64,000 bases of DNA from Sphingobacterium deserti (GTDB lineage Bacteria > Bacteroidota > Bacteroidia > Sphingobacteriales > Sphingobacteriaceae), in assembly GCF_000757725.1 (NCBI RefSeq), contig NZ_JJMU01000033.1, positions 31,404 through 95,403 of the forward strand, read 5' to 3'. Both the position numbers and the translations under genes were made by a program. The notes beneath the pieces were generated by a model, which did not search any database, was not told where the DNA came from, and saw only the letters and a list, made by a program, of their open reading frames with translations. This document shows, in pieces, positions 36,850-44,908 of the stretch; position 1 is the first letter of the stretch, and every line of letters starts with the position of its first letter.

Positions 36850-37394
36850 GTATGTTGCTCCTTTCTTGATAAGTGCGCAGCACCTATAAGAGCCATCATT
36901 AGAAAAATCGAGATAATCTCAAATGGCAATACATATTGTGTCATAAATCGAAAGCCTAGGGCTTGTATATTGTTGTCTGAGGGCGAAATAACCGTTCCTG
37001 CCATTTGTGCAGATTCAATCCATTCCGGCATGGTTTGAGACCAGGATATCACACTATACAGCATGACGGATAAAAATGCTCCTGAAATAATTAACGCTTG
37101 CCAGCGCGGAATTGTAATAAAGCGATGCGATACGCTTTGCAGGTCATGCAAAAGCTCTTTATTGGAAAGCATAAAAGCAAAAATAAGTAAGATAAGCACT
37201 CCACCTACATACACCAGTATTTGTGTGATCGCAATAAAATCAGCCAATGCAAAAAGATAAAGCCCGGCCATGGCAAAAAGTACGATAAACAAGAGAAACA
37301 AAGCGCGAGCCGTATTGCGGATGTTGACGAGTAATAGCGCCGAACCAATGGCCATAGCAGCGAAAGCATAAAAAAGTAGTAAGTCTATCGTCAT
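36846..37394 (-). CDS. nuoJ: NADH-quinone oxidoreductase subunit J
   Basis: 182 residues with five helices. The signature YLFALADFIAITQILVYVGG and VLILLIFAFMLSNK, where the helix contains the pi-bulge important for coupling, is clear. It overlaps nuoI upstream by 4 bases (stop/start overlap at 37391-37394) and nuoK downstream by 4 bases. Confidence 0.95.
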   Translation of the reverse strand: MTIDLLLFYAFAAMAIGSALLLVNIRNTARALFLLFIVLFAMAGLYLFALADFIAITQILVYVGGVLILLIFAFMLSNKELLHDLQSVSHRFITIPRWQALIISGAFLSVMLYSVISWSQTMPEWIESAQMAGTVISPSDNNIQALGFRFMTQYVLPFEIISIFLMMALIGAAHLSRKEQHT

Positions 37395-37957
37395 GGTTTT
37401 TTCTTTGCCGCCTCCTTTTCAGCTTGAAACTTAGTCCATTCCTCTTTGCGTTGCTGGACTTCATGATCAGACATCTCGGAAAATCCATAGATTAAATCCG
37501 CAAGCTGCTGGGTGCTTCGGTCGTATTGATTCGTCATCGTGATGCATTCCGTAGGGCATACCACCGTGCAGAGACCACAATACATGCATTTTGCCATATC
37601 GATATCAAACTTTGCCGGATATAAACGCTTGACACTGCCGTCTGATGTTTTTCCTATCACTTCAGGAGATTTGATAGCTTGAATATCTATACAGTCTACC
37701 GGGCAGGCTTTGGCACAAAGGTCGCAGACAATACAATCATCGATTTCCACATCCAGTTGGTAGCGTGCTACCTCAGGGATCGGCATCTTCTGCTTAGGAT
37801 ATTGTACAGTAGTTACACCATTTTGCTGGGTGAAGTAGTCCTCATCGCGAATGTCAAGAGAAGCGCGTGATTTTCTAGCGCCAAAGAGATGCCGAACCGT
37901 TAAAAATAATCCTTTAACAGCCGTTAAAAAGCCCTGTATAGTCGTTTTTATTACCAA
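37391..37957 (-). CDS. nuoI: NADH-quinone oxidoreductase subunit I (2x[4Fe-4S])
   Basis: 188 residues with a TTG start at 37957; no in-frame ATG fits better. Two ferredoxin motifs, CIVCDLCAKACPVDC and CMYCGLCTVVCPTEC, ligate clusters N6a and N6b, which pass electrons toward N2 and quinone. The N-terminal amphipathic helix (TTIQGFLTAVKGLFLTVRHL) docks on the membrane. Three bases after nuoH; overlaps nuoJ by 4 bases. Confidence 0.93.
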   Translation of the reverse strand: MVIKTTIQGFLTAVKGLFLTVRHLFGARKSRASLDIRDEDYFTQQNGVTTVQYPKQKMPIPEVARYQLDVEIDDCIVCDLCAKACPVDCIDIQAIKSPEVIGKTSDGSVKRLYPAKFDIDMAKCMYCGLCTVVCPTECITMTNQYDRSTQQLADLIYGFSEMSDHEVQQRKEEWTKFQAEKEAAKKKP

Positions 37958-37960
37958 AAT

Positions 37961-39091
37961 CTACAACATTACCATGATTCTCCATAACCCCGAAATCGCC
38001 AAACAAACAAAAGCGAGTGGAATAAGCACTTTCCAGCACAACGTCATTAACTGGTCGGCTCGAAAGCGGGGCAGCGTCCATCGAATCCACATTTGAATTC
38101 CTACAATAGTAAATGACTTGAGGATAGTCCACGTTATTCCCCAGCCCAAGCCCGTCGTCCAATCTGCAAGGCGTAAGCTTCCTATGTTGGGTAGGGGTGT
38201 GTTCCATGCACCCAAAAATAATACAACACCTAATATAGCCACGAGGAACATCATGGCATACTCTGCTAAAAATAAAAATGCAAACTTGATACCACCATAT
38301 TCCGTGTGAAACCCACCAATAAGTTCGGATTCAGCTTCCGGAATATCGAACGGCGCCCTATTGCATTCTGCTAATGAGGCAATGAAGAAAATGACATAGA
38401 CGACCAATAGGTGTGGCGCCTGAAAGATATGCCAGGCAAATATGCCGCCGATATGTGTCACGTCCCAAAACCCCATAAAATAAATATTCTCTGGTGAATT
38501 GATTCCCTGGAGGTAAGCGATATCATTAAGGTTCAAGGTTTGGGTGATCATAACGGCCGCTATAAGCGATAACCCAACGGGTATTTCGTAGGAAACCATT
38601 TGCGCAATAGCCCGTACAGAACCTAATAGAGCATATTTATTGTTAGATCCCCAGCCCGCCATCAAAATGCCGATAGCGTCTATGGAAACCACCGCCATAA
38701 TGAAAAAGAGTCCAGTGTGCGTATTTGCGGGGATGAAGTCTGGCGCCCATGGAATAACACTAAAGCCAACGAATACAGCTCCGAAGATGACGACAGGCGC
38801 TATACTAAACAATATTTTATCTGCCGCTGACGGCGTAATAAATTCTTTCTGTAGCAGTTTTAAAATGTCAGCAATGGTCTGGACTAAACCATACTTACCA
38901 GTTTCCATAGGGCCAAGCCTGTCTTGCACGAACCCAGCTATCTTGCGCTCTGCGTATACAGCAAACAACGTGAAGGCAGCAATAAATGTAAATATTGCTA
39001 TCGGAACTACGATATGGACAATCAGGTCGGCCAATTTGACTTTTTTAGAATAATTCTTAATTGGATGCAAACATACATAAAATGCTTGCAA
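37961..39091 (-). CDS. nuoH: NADH-quinone oxidoreductase subunit H
   Basis: Up to 376 residues with eight helices. The conserved quinone-site loops are present: YAERKIAGFVQDRLGPMETG, ALLGSVRAIAQMVSYEIPVG and the FDIPEAESELIGGFHTEYGG loop. NuoH joins the membrane arm to the quinone pocket. The start is not certain: the frame opens with TTG at 39091, and another TTG at 39034 (357 residues, LADLIVHIVVPIAIF) looks closer to relatives; no in-frame ATG precedes the conserved part. It heads the nuoHIJKLMN unit; nuoA-G are not present next to it. Confidence 0.92.
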   Translation of the reverse strand: MQAFYVCLHPIKNYSKKVKLADLIVHIVVPIAIFTFIAAFTLFAVYAERKIAGFVQDRLGPMETGKYGLVQTIADILKLLQKEFITPSAADKILFSIAPVVIFGAVFVGFSVIPWAPDFIPANTHTGLFFIMAVVSIDAIGILMAGWGSNNKYALLGSVRAIAQMVSYEIPVGLSLIAAVMITQTLNLNDIAYLQGINSPENIYFMGFWDVTHIGGIFAWHIFQAPHLLVVYVIFFIASLAECNRAPFDIPEAESELIGGFHTEYGGIKFAFLFLAEYAMMFLVAILGVVLFLGAWNTPLPNIGSLRLADWTTGLGWGITWTILKSFTIVGIQMWIRWTLPRFRADQLMTLCWKVLIPLAFVCLAISGLWRIMVML

Positions 39092-39273
39092 AAGCTCGTA
39101 AAAATAGCTAAAATATAGTAAACAAGTAGATAATCTCCAGGCGGTATGACATAAAAATGATCTCTCTTTTGTGACGTATTCACTACATTTTTAAATGCTG
39201 TGAACAGATGTCGCACATCGCACAAACCTTTCGTTTGTTTCCTTGTATTATAATTGATAAAGAATAAAATTTT

Positions 39274-40059
39274 ATGAGATTTTTAAATGTATTTTTATTG
39301 GTGGCTCTTGCTGCCTTAGCTGGCGCATGTGCGGCCCGTAAAACCTCGGATTCATCGGCTGCGCCATCTTCTTTGCAGGGTATACGCTGGAAGTTGGTAG
39401 AATTGGATGGTAAATCTGTGCCAGAGACAGTAAATGGCAAGATGCCATATCTCGAATTATCTATGGAGGAAAACAGGTATTCGGCAACGGGTGGCTGCAA
39501 TGGTATCGGCGGGGAATATAAACTAAGTAAAAACAATGGTATTAAGTTTACGCGCGGTATGTCTACTATGATGGCTTGCGAAAATATGGATGTTGAAAAA
39601 GGATTAGGAGGTGTATTTGAACAGGCAGACCGTTATCAGCAAGACGAGAATGGACTAACCTTGAATAAAGGAACTAAGGTATTAGCTAGATTTATTAAGG
39701 TAGATAGCCCAGCAGCGCAATCAGATGATTTAAGTGGTGATTGGGAACTCGACTACTTATTTGAACCCGGAATTTCTTTTGATTCGTTGTATGCAAATAG
39801 AAAACCAACAATTAGTTTTGATGTTGCGGAGAAAAAGGTGGCCGGAAACAGCAGTTGTAATAATTTCTTTGGCACTTTCGAAACGCAAGCAAACAAGCTA
39901 AAGTTTGGGCCGTTGGGATCTACCAAAATGGCTTGCCAGGGAAATGGCGAAAAGGTGTTTTTTGGTACGTTGGATAAGGTGGCTACTTACTCCGTAAGGG
40001 ATAATAGGTTGATTATGATAATGGGCGATATCGTTGTCATGCGATGGAAGCGAAAATAG
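39274..40059 (+). CDS. Lipoprotein with two META (HslJ-like) domains
   Basis: 261 residues. The lipoprotein signal ends at cysteine 19 (LAGAC). It contains two META/HslJ-type domains, about 30-140 and 150-258. Each has the WKLVELDG or WELDYLFE start, the GGCNGIGGEYKL or NSSCNNFFGTFETQ core with the conserved cysteine-asparagine, and the STMMACENM or STKMACQGN motif. HslJ in E. coli is linked to novobiocin and heat-shock response; the exact role of Bacteroidota members is unknown. Single gene, divergent from nuoH with 182 bases between. Confidence 0.9.
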   Translation: MRFLNVFLLVALAALAGACAARKTSDSSAAPSSLQGIRWKLVELDGKSVPETVNGKMPYLELSMEENRYSATGGCNGIGGEYKLSKNNGIKFTRGMSTMMACENMDVEKGLGGVFEQADRYQQDENGLTLNKGTKVLARFIKVDSPAAQSDDLSGDWELDYLFEPGISFDSLYANRKPTISFDVAEKKVAGNSSCNNFFGTFETQANKLKFGPLGSTKMACQGNGEKVFFGTLDKVATYSVRDNRLIMIMGDIVVMRWKRK

Positions 40060-40090
40060 TCGAGTAGTATCTAATCGTAAAATGCGTTTT

Positions 40091-40166
40091 TGCGAGGAAG
40101 CATGACGAAGCAATCTGTACTTAAATAAAACATGAGATTGCTTCGTCGTCGTTCCTCCTTCTCGCG
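40091..40166. repeat. Large inverted repeat (GCAATCT-type palindrome), likely bidirectional terminator
   Basis: Inner arms GACGAAGCAATCT (40104-40116) and AGATTGCTTCGTC (40135-40147) are a perfect 13-bp inverted repeat. Outer segments TGCGAGGAA and TTCCTCCTTCTCGC continue the symmetry with small bulges. It lies between the convergent META and gltA genes. The same kind of palindrome is a common dispersed intergenic repeat in Bacteroidota, and at this position it could end both transcripts. Confidence 0.7.
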
Positions 40167-40217
40167 AGGACGTTTATGCCCTGGTTTTGTGAAGGTAATA
40201 CTAGTTGTTATCGAAAA

Positions 40218-41504
40218 TTAACGCTTCTCTATATCGATATACTCGCGGGTAGTCTCGCCTGTATAAACCTGACGTGGGCGGCCGATAGGCTCTTTGTTAT
40301 CACGCATTTCTTTCCATTGCGCAATCCATCCCGGCAAGCGTCCAAGAGCGAATAATACGGTAAACATATCTGATTCAAAACCTAGCGCACGATAGATAAT
40401 ACCGGAATAAAAATCTACGTTAGGGTATAGTTTTCTATCAATGAAGTACTGATCGTTTAAAGCAGCCTCTTCCAAGCGTTTTGCGATATCCAAAACAGGG
40501 TCATTCACACCTAATTTTTCTAAAATATCGTCACATGCTTTTTTAATAATTTTAGCACGAGGATCGAAGTTTTTGTAAACGCGGTGCCCGAATCCCATCA
40601 AACGGAAAGGATCATTCTTATCTTTTGCTTTTGCTAAGTATTTTTCTGCATCTCCACCATCATTTTTAATAGCTTCAAGCATCTCAATTACGGCTTGGTT
40701 TGCACCGCCGTGTAATGGACCCCACAGGGCGTTAATACCCGCAGATATTGAAGCATATAAATTTGCGTTTGAAGAGCCTACAATACGTACGGTTGAGGTC
40801 GAACAGTTTTGTTCGTGGTCAGCGTGTAAGATAAGTAATTTGTGCATCGCGCTGATGACAACAGGATCAAAGGTTGTTTCCCCTGTTACCTCGGCAAAGA
40901 TCATATTCAAGAAATTCTCTATATATCCTAAATTGTTTTTAGGATAAACCACCGGTTGGCCTAATGATTTCTTCTGAATCCATGAAACGATCGTTGGCAT
41001 TTTAGCCAGTAAGTTGATGATGGTTTTGTTTTCTTCCTCGTCTGTAGGATTTGGGTTTAACGATTCCGGATAAAATGCAGATAAGGCACCTACCAAGCAG
41101 GATAACTGCCCCATAGGATGTGATTTGGAAGGAAATCCAGTGAAGAAGTTTTTCATATCTTCGTGGATTAACATCTGCTTTCTTATGTCTGTTCGGAATT
41201 TCTCCAATACATCTTTGCTCGGTAGTTCGCCGTAAATCAGTAGATAAGCAACCTCGATGAATGTTGATTTTTCAGCTAATTGTTCGATAGGATACCCACG
41301 GTAGCGTAAAACCCCTTCTTCTCCATCCAAAAAAGTAATAGCGCTTTTTGTAGCGCCTGTGTTCTTGAACCCTGGATCTAGGGTGATGTATCCCGACTGA
41401 TCTCTAAGTTTCGAGATATCAACTGCTTTTTCGTTTTCAGTACCAATAATAACTGGCAGCTCGTAGGTTGAACCGTCTAAATTTATTGTTGCTTTATCCG
41501 ACAT
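40218..41504 (-). CDS. gltA: Citrate synthase (type II, hexameric class)
   Basis: 428 residues from the ATG at 41504. An upstream in-frame start at 41579 reads through the promoter and adds unrelated residues before MSDKATINLDG. The three catalytic residues sit in conserved segments: histidine in LWGPLHGGANQAVIE, histidine in MGFGHRVYKNFDPRA and aspartate in LYPNVDFYSGIIYRALG. The SYITLDPGF/GYITLDPG segment and the length match the Gram-negative type II enzyme. It condenses acetyl-CoA and oxaloacetate at the entry of the TCA cycle. Monocistronic, with its own -7 element. Confidence 0.95.
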   Translation of the reverse strand: MSDKATINLDGSTYELPVIIGTENEKAVDISKLRDQSGYITLDPGFKNTGATKSAITFLDGEEGVLRYRGYPIEQLAEKSTFIEVAYLLIYGELPSKDVLEKFRTDIRKQMLIHEDMKNFFTGFPSKSHPMGQLSCLVGALSAFYPESLNPNPTDEEENKTIINLLAKMPTIVSWIQKKSLGQPVVYPKNNLGYIENFLNMIFAEVTGETTFDPVVISAMHKLLILHADHEQNCSTSTVRIVGSSNANLYASISAGINALWGPLHGGANQAVIEMLEAIKNDGGDAEKYLAKAKDKNDPFRLMGFGHRVYKNFDPRAKIIKKACDDILEKLGVNDPVLDIAKRLEEAALNDQYFIDRKLYPNVDFYSGIIYRALGFESDMFTVLFALGRLPGWIAQWKEMRDNKEPIGRPRQVYTGETTREYIDIEKR

Positions 41505-41524
41505 ATTTAATAATCTAGTTTCTA

Positions 41525-41555
41525 CAAATATATAAACATCGCGGATATATCCGAA
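41525..41555 (-). promoter_or_regulatory. Promoter of gltA
   Basis: Read on the minus strand, TTCG (41555-41552), a 19-base spacer and TATATTTG (41532-41525) fit the Bacteroidota -33/-7 pattern, the -7 perfectly. The leader to the ATG at 41504 would be about 14 bases. Confidence 0.5.
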
Positions 41556-41773
41556 TATGCGTTCGAATTTAAATGACACAAGTGCGTCATTTTAGACTAT
41601 TTTATTCAAAAATGTATGGTCTTTAGCAAGGATTAGGAGGAGGCGCTCCCTATGCCTGTTCCCGCATTGTTCGCTGCCTGCTGCTGATAGCATTTTACCC
41701 GTTTTATTAGGATAGATACAAAGATATACTATCCATGGCTGCCAGTCCTAACAACTGAAAAAGATAAAAAAAA

Positions 41774-41804
41774 GTTGTTTCTTACGATTTTTTCGTAATA
41801 TTGT
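41774..41804 (+). promoter_or_regulatory. Promoter of the BlaI/BlaR1 operon
   Basis: GTTG at 41774-41777, a 19-base spacer and TAATATTG at 41797-41804 approximate TTTG/TAnnTTTG, 20 bases before the ATG. The rest of the 41505-41824 gap has a weak GGATAG...CTATCC inverted repeat (41710-41734), which might be a BlaI operator but is not convincing. Confidence 0.4.
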
Positions 41805-41824
41805 GAAAGGTTAGTACACTGATT

Positions 41825-42187
41825 ATGGAAAAATTAACGATACAGGAAGAGGAAGCGATGCTTTCAATTTGGCAATTGAATGGTGGCTTTGTCAAAGAGA
41901 TCCTAGATAATCTGAAAGCAGAGAAACCTCCTTATACGACTTTGGCTTCGACCATCAAGAATTTGGAGAAAAAAGCTTATGTAAAAGCGGTGAAATATGC
42001 GAATGCGAAACGCTACGAACCACTAATTTCAGAGGCTGAATATAAAGCCAAGTTTATGAATAACTTCGTAGGCGACTACTTTAAAAATTCATATAAGGAA
42101 ATGGTTTCTTTTTTCGTGAAGGAGGAGAAGCTATCGTCGTCGGAGTTGGAGGAGATCATGAATATGATCAAGAATAGCAAATCTTAA
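41825..42187 (+). CDS. BlaI/MecI/CopY-family transcriptional repressor
   Basis: 120 residues, the family's usual length. A winged helix at about 5-75 has the recognition segment PPYTTLASTIKNLEKKAYV, and the C-terminal dimerisation helices carry LSSSELEEIMNMIKNSK. In the BlaI paradigm, repression is lifted when the partner BlaR1 metalloprotease triggers repressor cleavage. The partner gene starts 4 bases after this stop codon, confirming a two-gene operon. No beta-lactamase gene is nearby, so the target is unknown. Confidence 0.93.
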   Translation: MEKLTIQEEEAMLSIWQLNGGFVKEILDNLKAEKPPYTTLASTIKNLEKKAYVKAVKYANAKRYEPLISEAEYKAKFMNNFVGDYFKNSYKEMVSFFVKEEKLSSSELEEIMNMIKNSKS

Positions 42188-42191
42188 GTCT

Positions 42192-44051
42192 ATGGAATCT
42201 ATGCTTGCTTACATCGTTCAGGTGAACATCCTATTAGCCATACTCTATGGCGGATATATGCTGTTGCTAAAAAACCTAACGTTTTATCAATTAAACAGAG
42301 CGTACTTCCTATGCGGTGCCTTTTTTGCCTTCGCTTATCCATTTTTTGATATCAGGTCACTTTTCCAGCAGCATATTGAACCAGTTGGCGAACTCATAGC
42401 TTTTTTGCCTGATTTTTATATCGAGGAAAAGGAAGCAGTATATACCTTGGAAAACTTATTTTACGTCATTATTAGTTTGGGTATTACAATGCTAGTTTTT
42501 AAATTTTTATTGCAGTTAGGAAGTTTGTTACGCATACACGTTCATTCGGTTGATGCTACGTGGAAGCAATACCTTTATCGGAATGTTTTATTTCCCGTTG
42601 CTCCGTTTTCTTTTCTGAATAAAATTTACATAAATAGACAACAGCATGCAGATTTGGAACTTCATGATATTTTCGAGCATGAAACTATCCACGTGCGCGG
42701 CCTACACTCGGTAGATATTATCTTGTTTGAAATCGTGCTTATGCTGTGTTGGTACAATCCCTTGGTTTGGCTCATGCGCAAAACGGTGCGTCAGAATTTG
42801 GAATTTCTGACAGATCAGCAGGTGCTGAACAAAGGTATTGATCGACAAACTTACCAATACTCTTTATTGCATGTATCGAAGCAAGGTGCTTCGGTTGGTA
42901 TCAGCAATCAGTTCAATTTTAAGCTGTTAAAAAAGCGTATTAGCATGATGAATAAAAAAAGGTCGTCCAAGCTCGAGCTGAGCAAGTATGCCTTCCTCTT
43001 GCCAATTCTTATTTTCGCGGCAGGAGCATTTACTGTGTCTAAAGCGGATGATCACATTATCGAAGTGGTCAATATCGTGAAGGAGACCGATATGAGCGAG
43101 TTGCGACAGGTATTAAAAGTTCATGAACACGCGCAGCCTATTGATACTTTAGAAGTGGCTGCCGAAAAAAAACCAGACACGCAGAGGTTGAACAAGACGC
43201 CTGCAGTGAAAGAAGGCCACCCTGACGAAGTCAAAAGCGTTAATGGCTTAGGCGTTTTTACCAAATTAGCCAGCGATACGAAAAGTAATGTTGCCATTCG
43301 TAGATCTGGAGATCTCGATAAAAGTCCACTTATTGTCGTCGATGGCGTGAAGCAAGGAATGGATTACGATATCAATACCCTAGATAAAAATGATATTGCG
43401 GCTATTGAAGTGTTGAAAGACGCCTCGGCATTCGCAAAATTTGGTTTGGAAGGCAAAAATGGTGTTATTAATGTTTATACGAAAAAATCAGGTATGCACG
43501 TTAAGGCTGGGCTCGTCGATACAGCTAAAACCGGAAAAATACAGACTATCGTTGTTCGAGGACGCGCAAAAAACATCGATGTAGATACTGACCATAAAGA
43601 TCAAAGCCGTGGGAATGATACCGCAAGTACGACTCGAGCCATCATCATCCGTGGGAATAAATCCGGCGGTGGACTTGTAGAAGCGCTCACTGTTCAGGGG
43701 AAGAAAGCGTCGGGAAAGACGCCACTGTATATCTTGGATGGCGTGGAAAAGTCTAATCAGAGCTTGGAGGACATAGATCCCAAGGATATAGAAAGTATTA
43801 GCGTATTGAAAGATGCCTCCGCGACTTCCTTATACGGTGAGAAGGGAAGCGACGGTGCCCTTCTTATTACTACAAAAGCACGATCAAAAAAGCAGTTGGA
43901 TGAGTATACCGATGATGATGTGTTTTTTATAGACGGGAAAGCGGTCTCGAAGAATGAATTTCATGCAGTGCCCAAGGCGAATGTTAAAACATTGGTCACA
44001 AAAGGCCAAAAAGGTGCTGCAGGAAGACGTTTAGAAGTTATAACAAAATAG
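42192..44051 (+). CDS. BlaR1/M56-family metalloprotease with two SusC-plug-like modules
   Basis: 619 residues. Membrane helices at about 4-26, 36-52, 85-108 and 172-195 flank an M56 zinc-protease site with HETIH at 163-167 and the third-ligand region FLTDQQVL (205-212). A further helix at about 266-280 crosses the membrane. The outer part lacks a penicillin-binding domain; it carries two repeats (about 365-432 and 482-562) resembling the end of the TonB-receptor plug: SPLIVVDGVKQ / TPLYILDGVEK, then D(I/P)xDIxxIxVLKDASA and G..GxxGVINVYTKK / GALLITTK. The sensor may therefore recognise something other than beta-lactam, perhaps an envelope protein state. It acts in the inner membrane with BlaI. 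Confidence 0.88.
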   Translation: MESMLAYIVQVNILLAILYGGYMLLLKNLTFYQLNRAYFLCGAFFAFAYPFFDIRSLFQQHIEPVGELIAFLPDFYIEEKEAVYTLENLFYVIISLGITMLVFKFLLQLGSLLRIHVHSVDATWKQYLYRNVLFPVAPFSFLNKIYINRQQHADLELHDIFEHETIHVRGLHSVDIILFEIVLMLCWYNPLVWLMRKTVRQNLEFLTDQQVLNKGIDRQTYQYSLLHVSKQGASVGISNQFNFKLLKKRISMMNKKRSSKLELSKYAFLLPILIFAAGAFTVSKADDHIIEVVNIVKETDMSELRQVLKVHEHAQPIDTLEVAAEKKPDTQRLNKTPAVKEGHPDEVKSVNGLGVFTKLASDTKSNVAIRRSGDLDKSPLIVVDGVKQGMDYDINTLDKNDIAAIEVLKDASAFAKFGLEGKNGVINVYTKKSGMHVKAGLVDTAKTGKIQTIVVRGRAKNIDVDTDHKDQSRGNDTASTTRAIIIRGNKSGGGLVEALTVQGKKASGKTPLYILDGVEKSNQSLEDIDPKDIESISVLKDASATSLYGEKGSDGALLITTKARSKKQLDEYTDDDVFFIDGKAVSKNEFHAVPKANVKTLVTKGQKGAAGRRLEVITK

Positions 44052-44059
44052 TAGAAATC

Positions 44060-44137
44060 GTCCGCTGTAAGCCGTGCCCTCGATTAATAATCGAGTGTGG
44101 TGAGCCATGGCGAGCAAATGCGCGCTGCAGAGCGGAC
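44060..44137. repeat. Nested inverted repeats after blaR1
   Basis: The outer arms GTCCGCT (44060-44066) and AGCGGAC (44131-44137) enclose the near-perfect palindrome CTCGATTAATAATCGAG (44079-44095). No T-run follows. It could be a terminator, a REP-like element or a structured RNA; nothing decides between these. Confidence 0.4.
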
Positions 44138-44199
44138 AATAGTATGTGATTTATGGCCAACGCCGCTTAAAGAACGTTGTTTAGTTAATATAGTGAAAT

Positions 44200-44233
44200 G
44201 AATACCGTCGATGTCCCACATCGCACGGTATTC
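44200..44233 (-). terminator. Hairpin terminator of pth
   Basis: GAATACCGT...ACGGTATTC forms a 9-bp outer stem, with an inner GATGT/ACATC stem and an asymmetric bulge. It begins 4 bases after the pth stop codon on the minus strand. The T-run after it is weak (ATTTCAC). Confidence 0.55.
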
Positions 44234-44237
44234 GTGT

Positions 44238-44801
44238 TTACTTTGTATTCAGGTTGGTCATCGTCAACCCAATTCCGATATTTACGAAGCTTTGTATCAT
44301 TTTTACAGCGTGATCGATAAGCGCAGGCAGATCTTTCTGCTCATCCTTATCAAATGGCCCCAAAACGTAGTCTACTTGACGTCCCTTAGGATAATTGTCA
44401 CCGATACCGAAGCGCAAGCGCGGATAGTTCTGCCCGCCGCAGGTTGCCTCAATAGAACGTAGGCCGTTGTGGCCGGCAGCAGAGCCTTTGGGTTTTACGC
44501 GAATAGAGCCGAAAGGAATTGCTAAATCATCCACCACCACAAGGACATTCTCAATGGGCACCTTCAGTTCCTGCATCCAGTAGTTCACAGCTTTACCACT
44601 TAAATTCATAAACGTAGTAGGCTTGATCATATACACATTTCTGCCGCGCTGTTTAAACTCCGTATAATAGGCTAGTTTTAATAGCGACCAAGTCGTGCCG
44701 GCCTGTTTTGCGGCTTCTTCCACCACCATAAAGCCGATATTATGGCGCGTATCTTCATACTCTTTGCCAATGTTGCCCAGACCAACAATTAAATAGTTCA
44801 T
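44238..44801 (-). CDS. pth: Peptidyl-tRNA hydrolase
   Basis: 187 residues from the ATG at 44801. An earlier in-frame ATG at 44843 adds 14 residues before the universal start MNYLIVGLGNIGKEYEDTRH. The catalytic histidine is in TRHNIGFMVV, the substrate asparagines in TFMNLSGKAVNYW and PKGSAAGHNGLRSI, and the aspartate in VVDDLAIPFG. It recycles peptidyl-tRNA released from stalled ribosomes. In many bacteria pth follows prs and rplY; here those genes are on the same strand but 13.6 kb away, beyond the sialic-acid locus. Confidence 0.95.
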   Translation of the reverse strand: MNYLIVGLGNIGKEYEDTRHNIGFMVVEEAAKQAGTTWSLLKLAYYTEFKQRGRNVYMIKPTTFMNLSGKAVNYWMQELKVPIENVLVVVDDLAIPFGSIRVKPKGSAAGHNGLRSIEATCGGQNYPRLRFGIGDNYPKGRQVDYVLGPFDKDEQKDLPALIDHAVKMIQSFVNIGIGLTMTNLNTK

Positions 44802-44876
44802 AGCAGCAAAAATAGAAAATAGATGTTGCTTATTCATCTTCATATCAATTCTACTAAAAAATTTTTCAGCCCATTT

Positions 44877-44891
44877 TTATGTGCTACATTT
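44877..44891 (+). promoter_or_regulatory. Putative operator 1 (autoregulatory) plus -7 element before the FadR-type regulator
   Basis: TTATGTGCTACATTT contains the inverted repeat ATGT-GCT-ACAT. It overlaps the -7 element TACATTTG (44885-44892) of the regulator gene, whose ATG is at 44909. It differs from operator 2 (45793-45809) at only 3 of 15 aligned bases. FadR-family regulators typically bind GT-N3-AC half-site pairs. Confidence 0.6.
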
Positions 44892-44908
44892 GAACAAATT
44901 TCTTCAAG

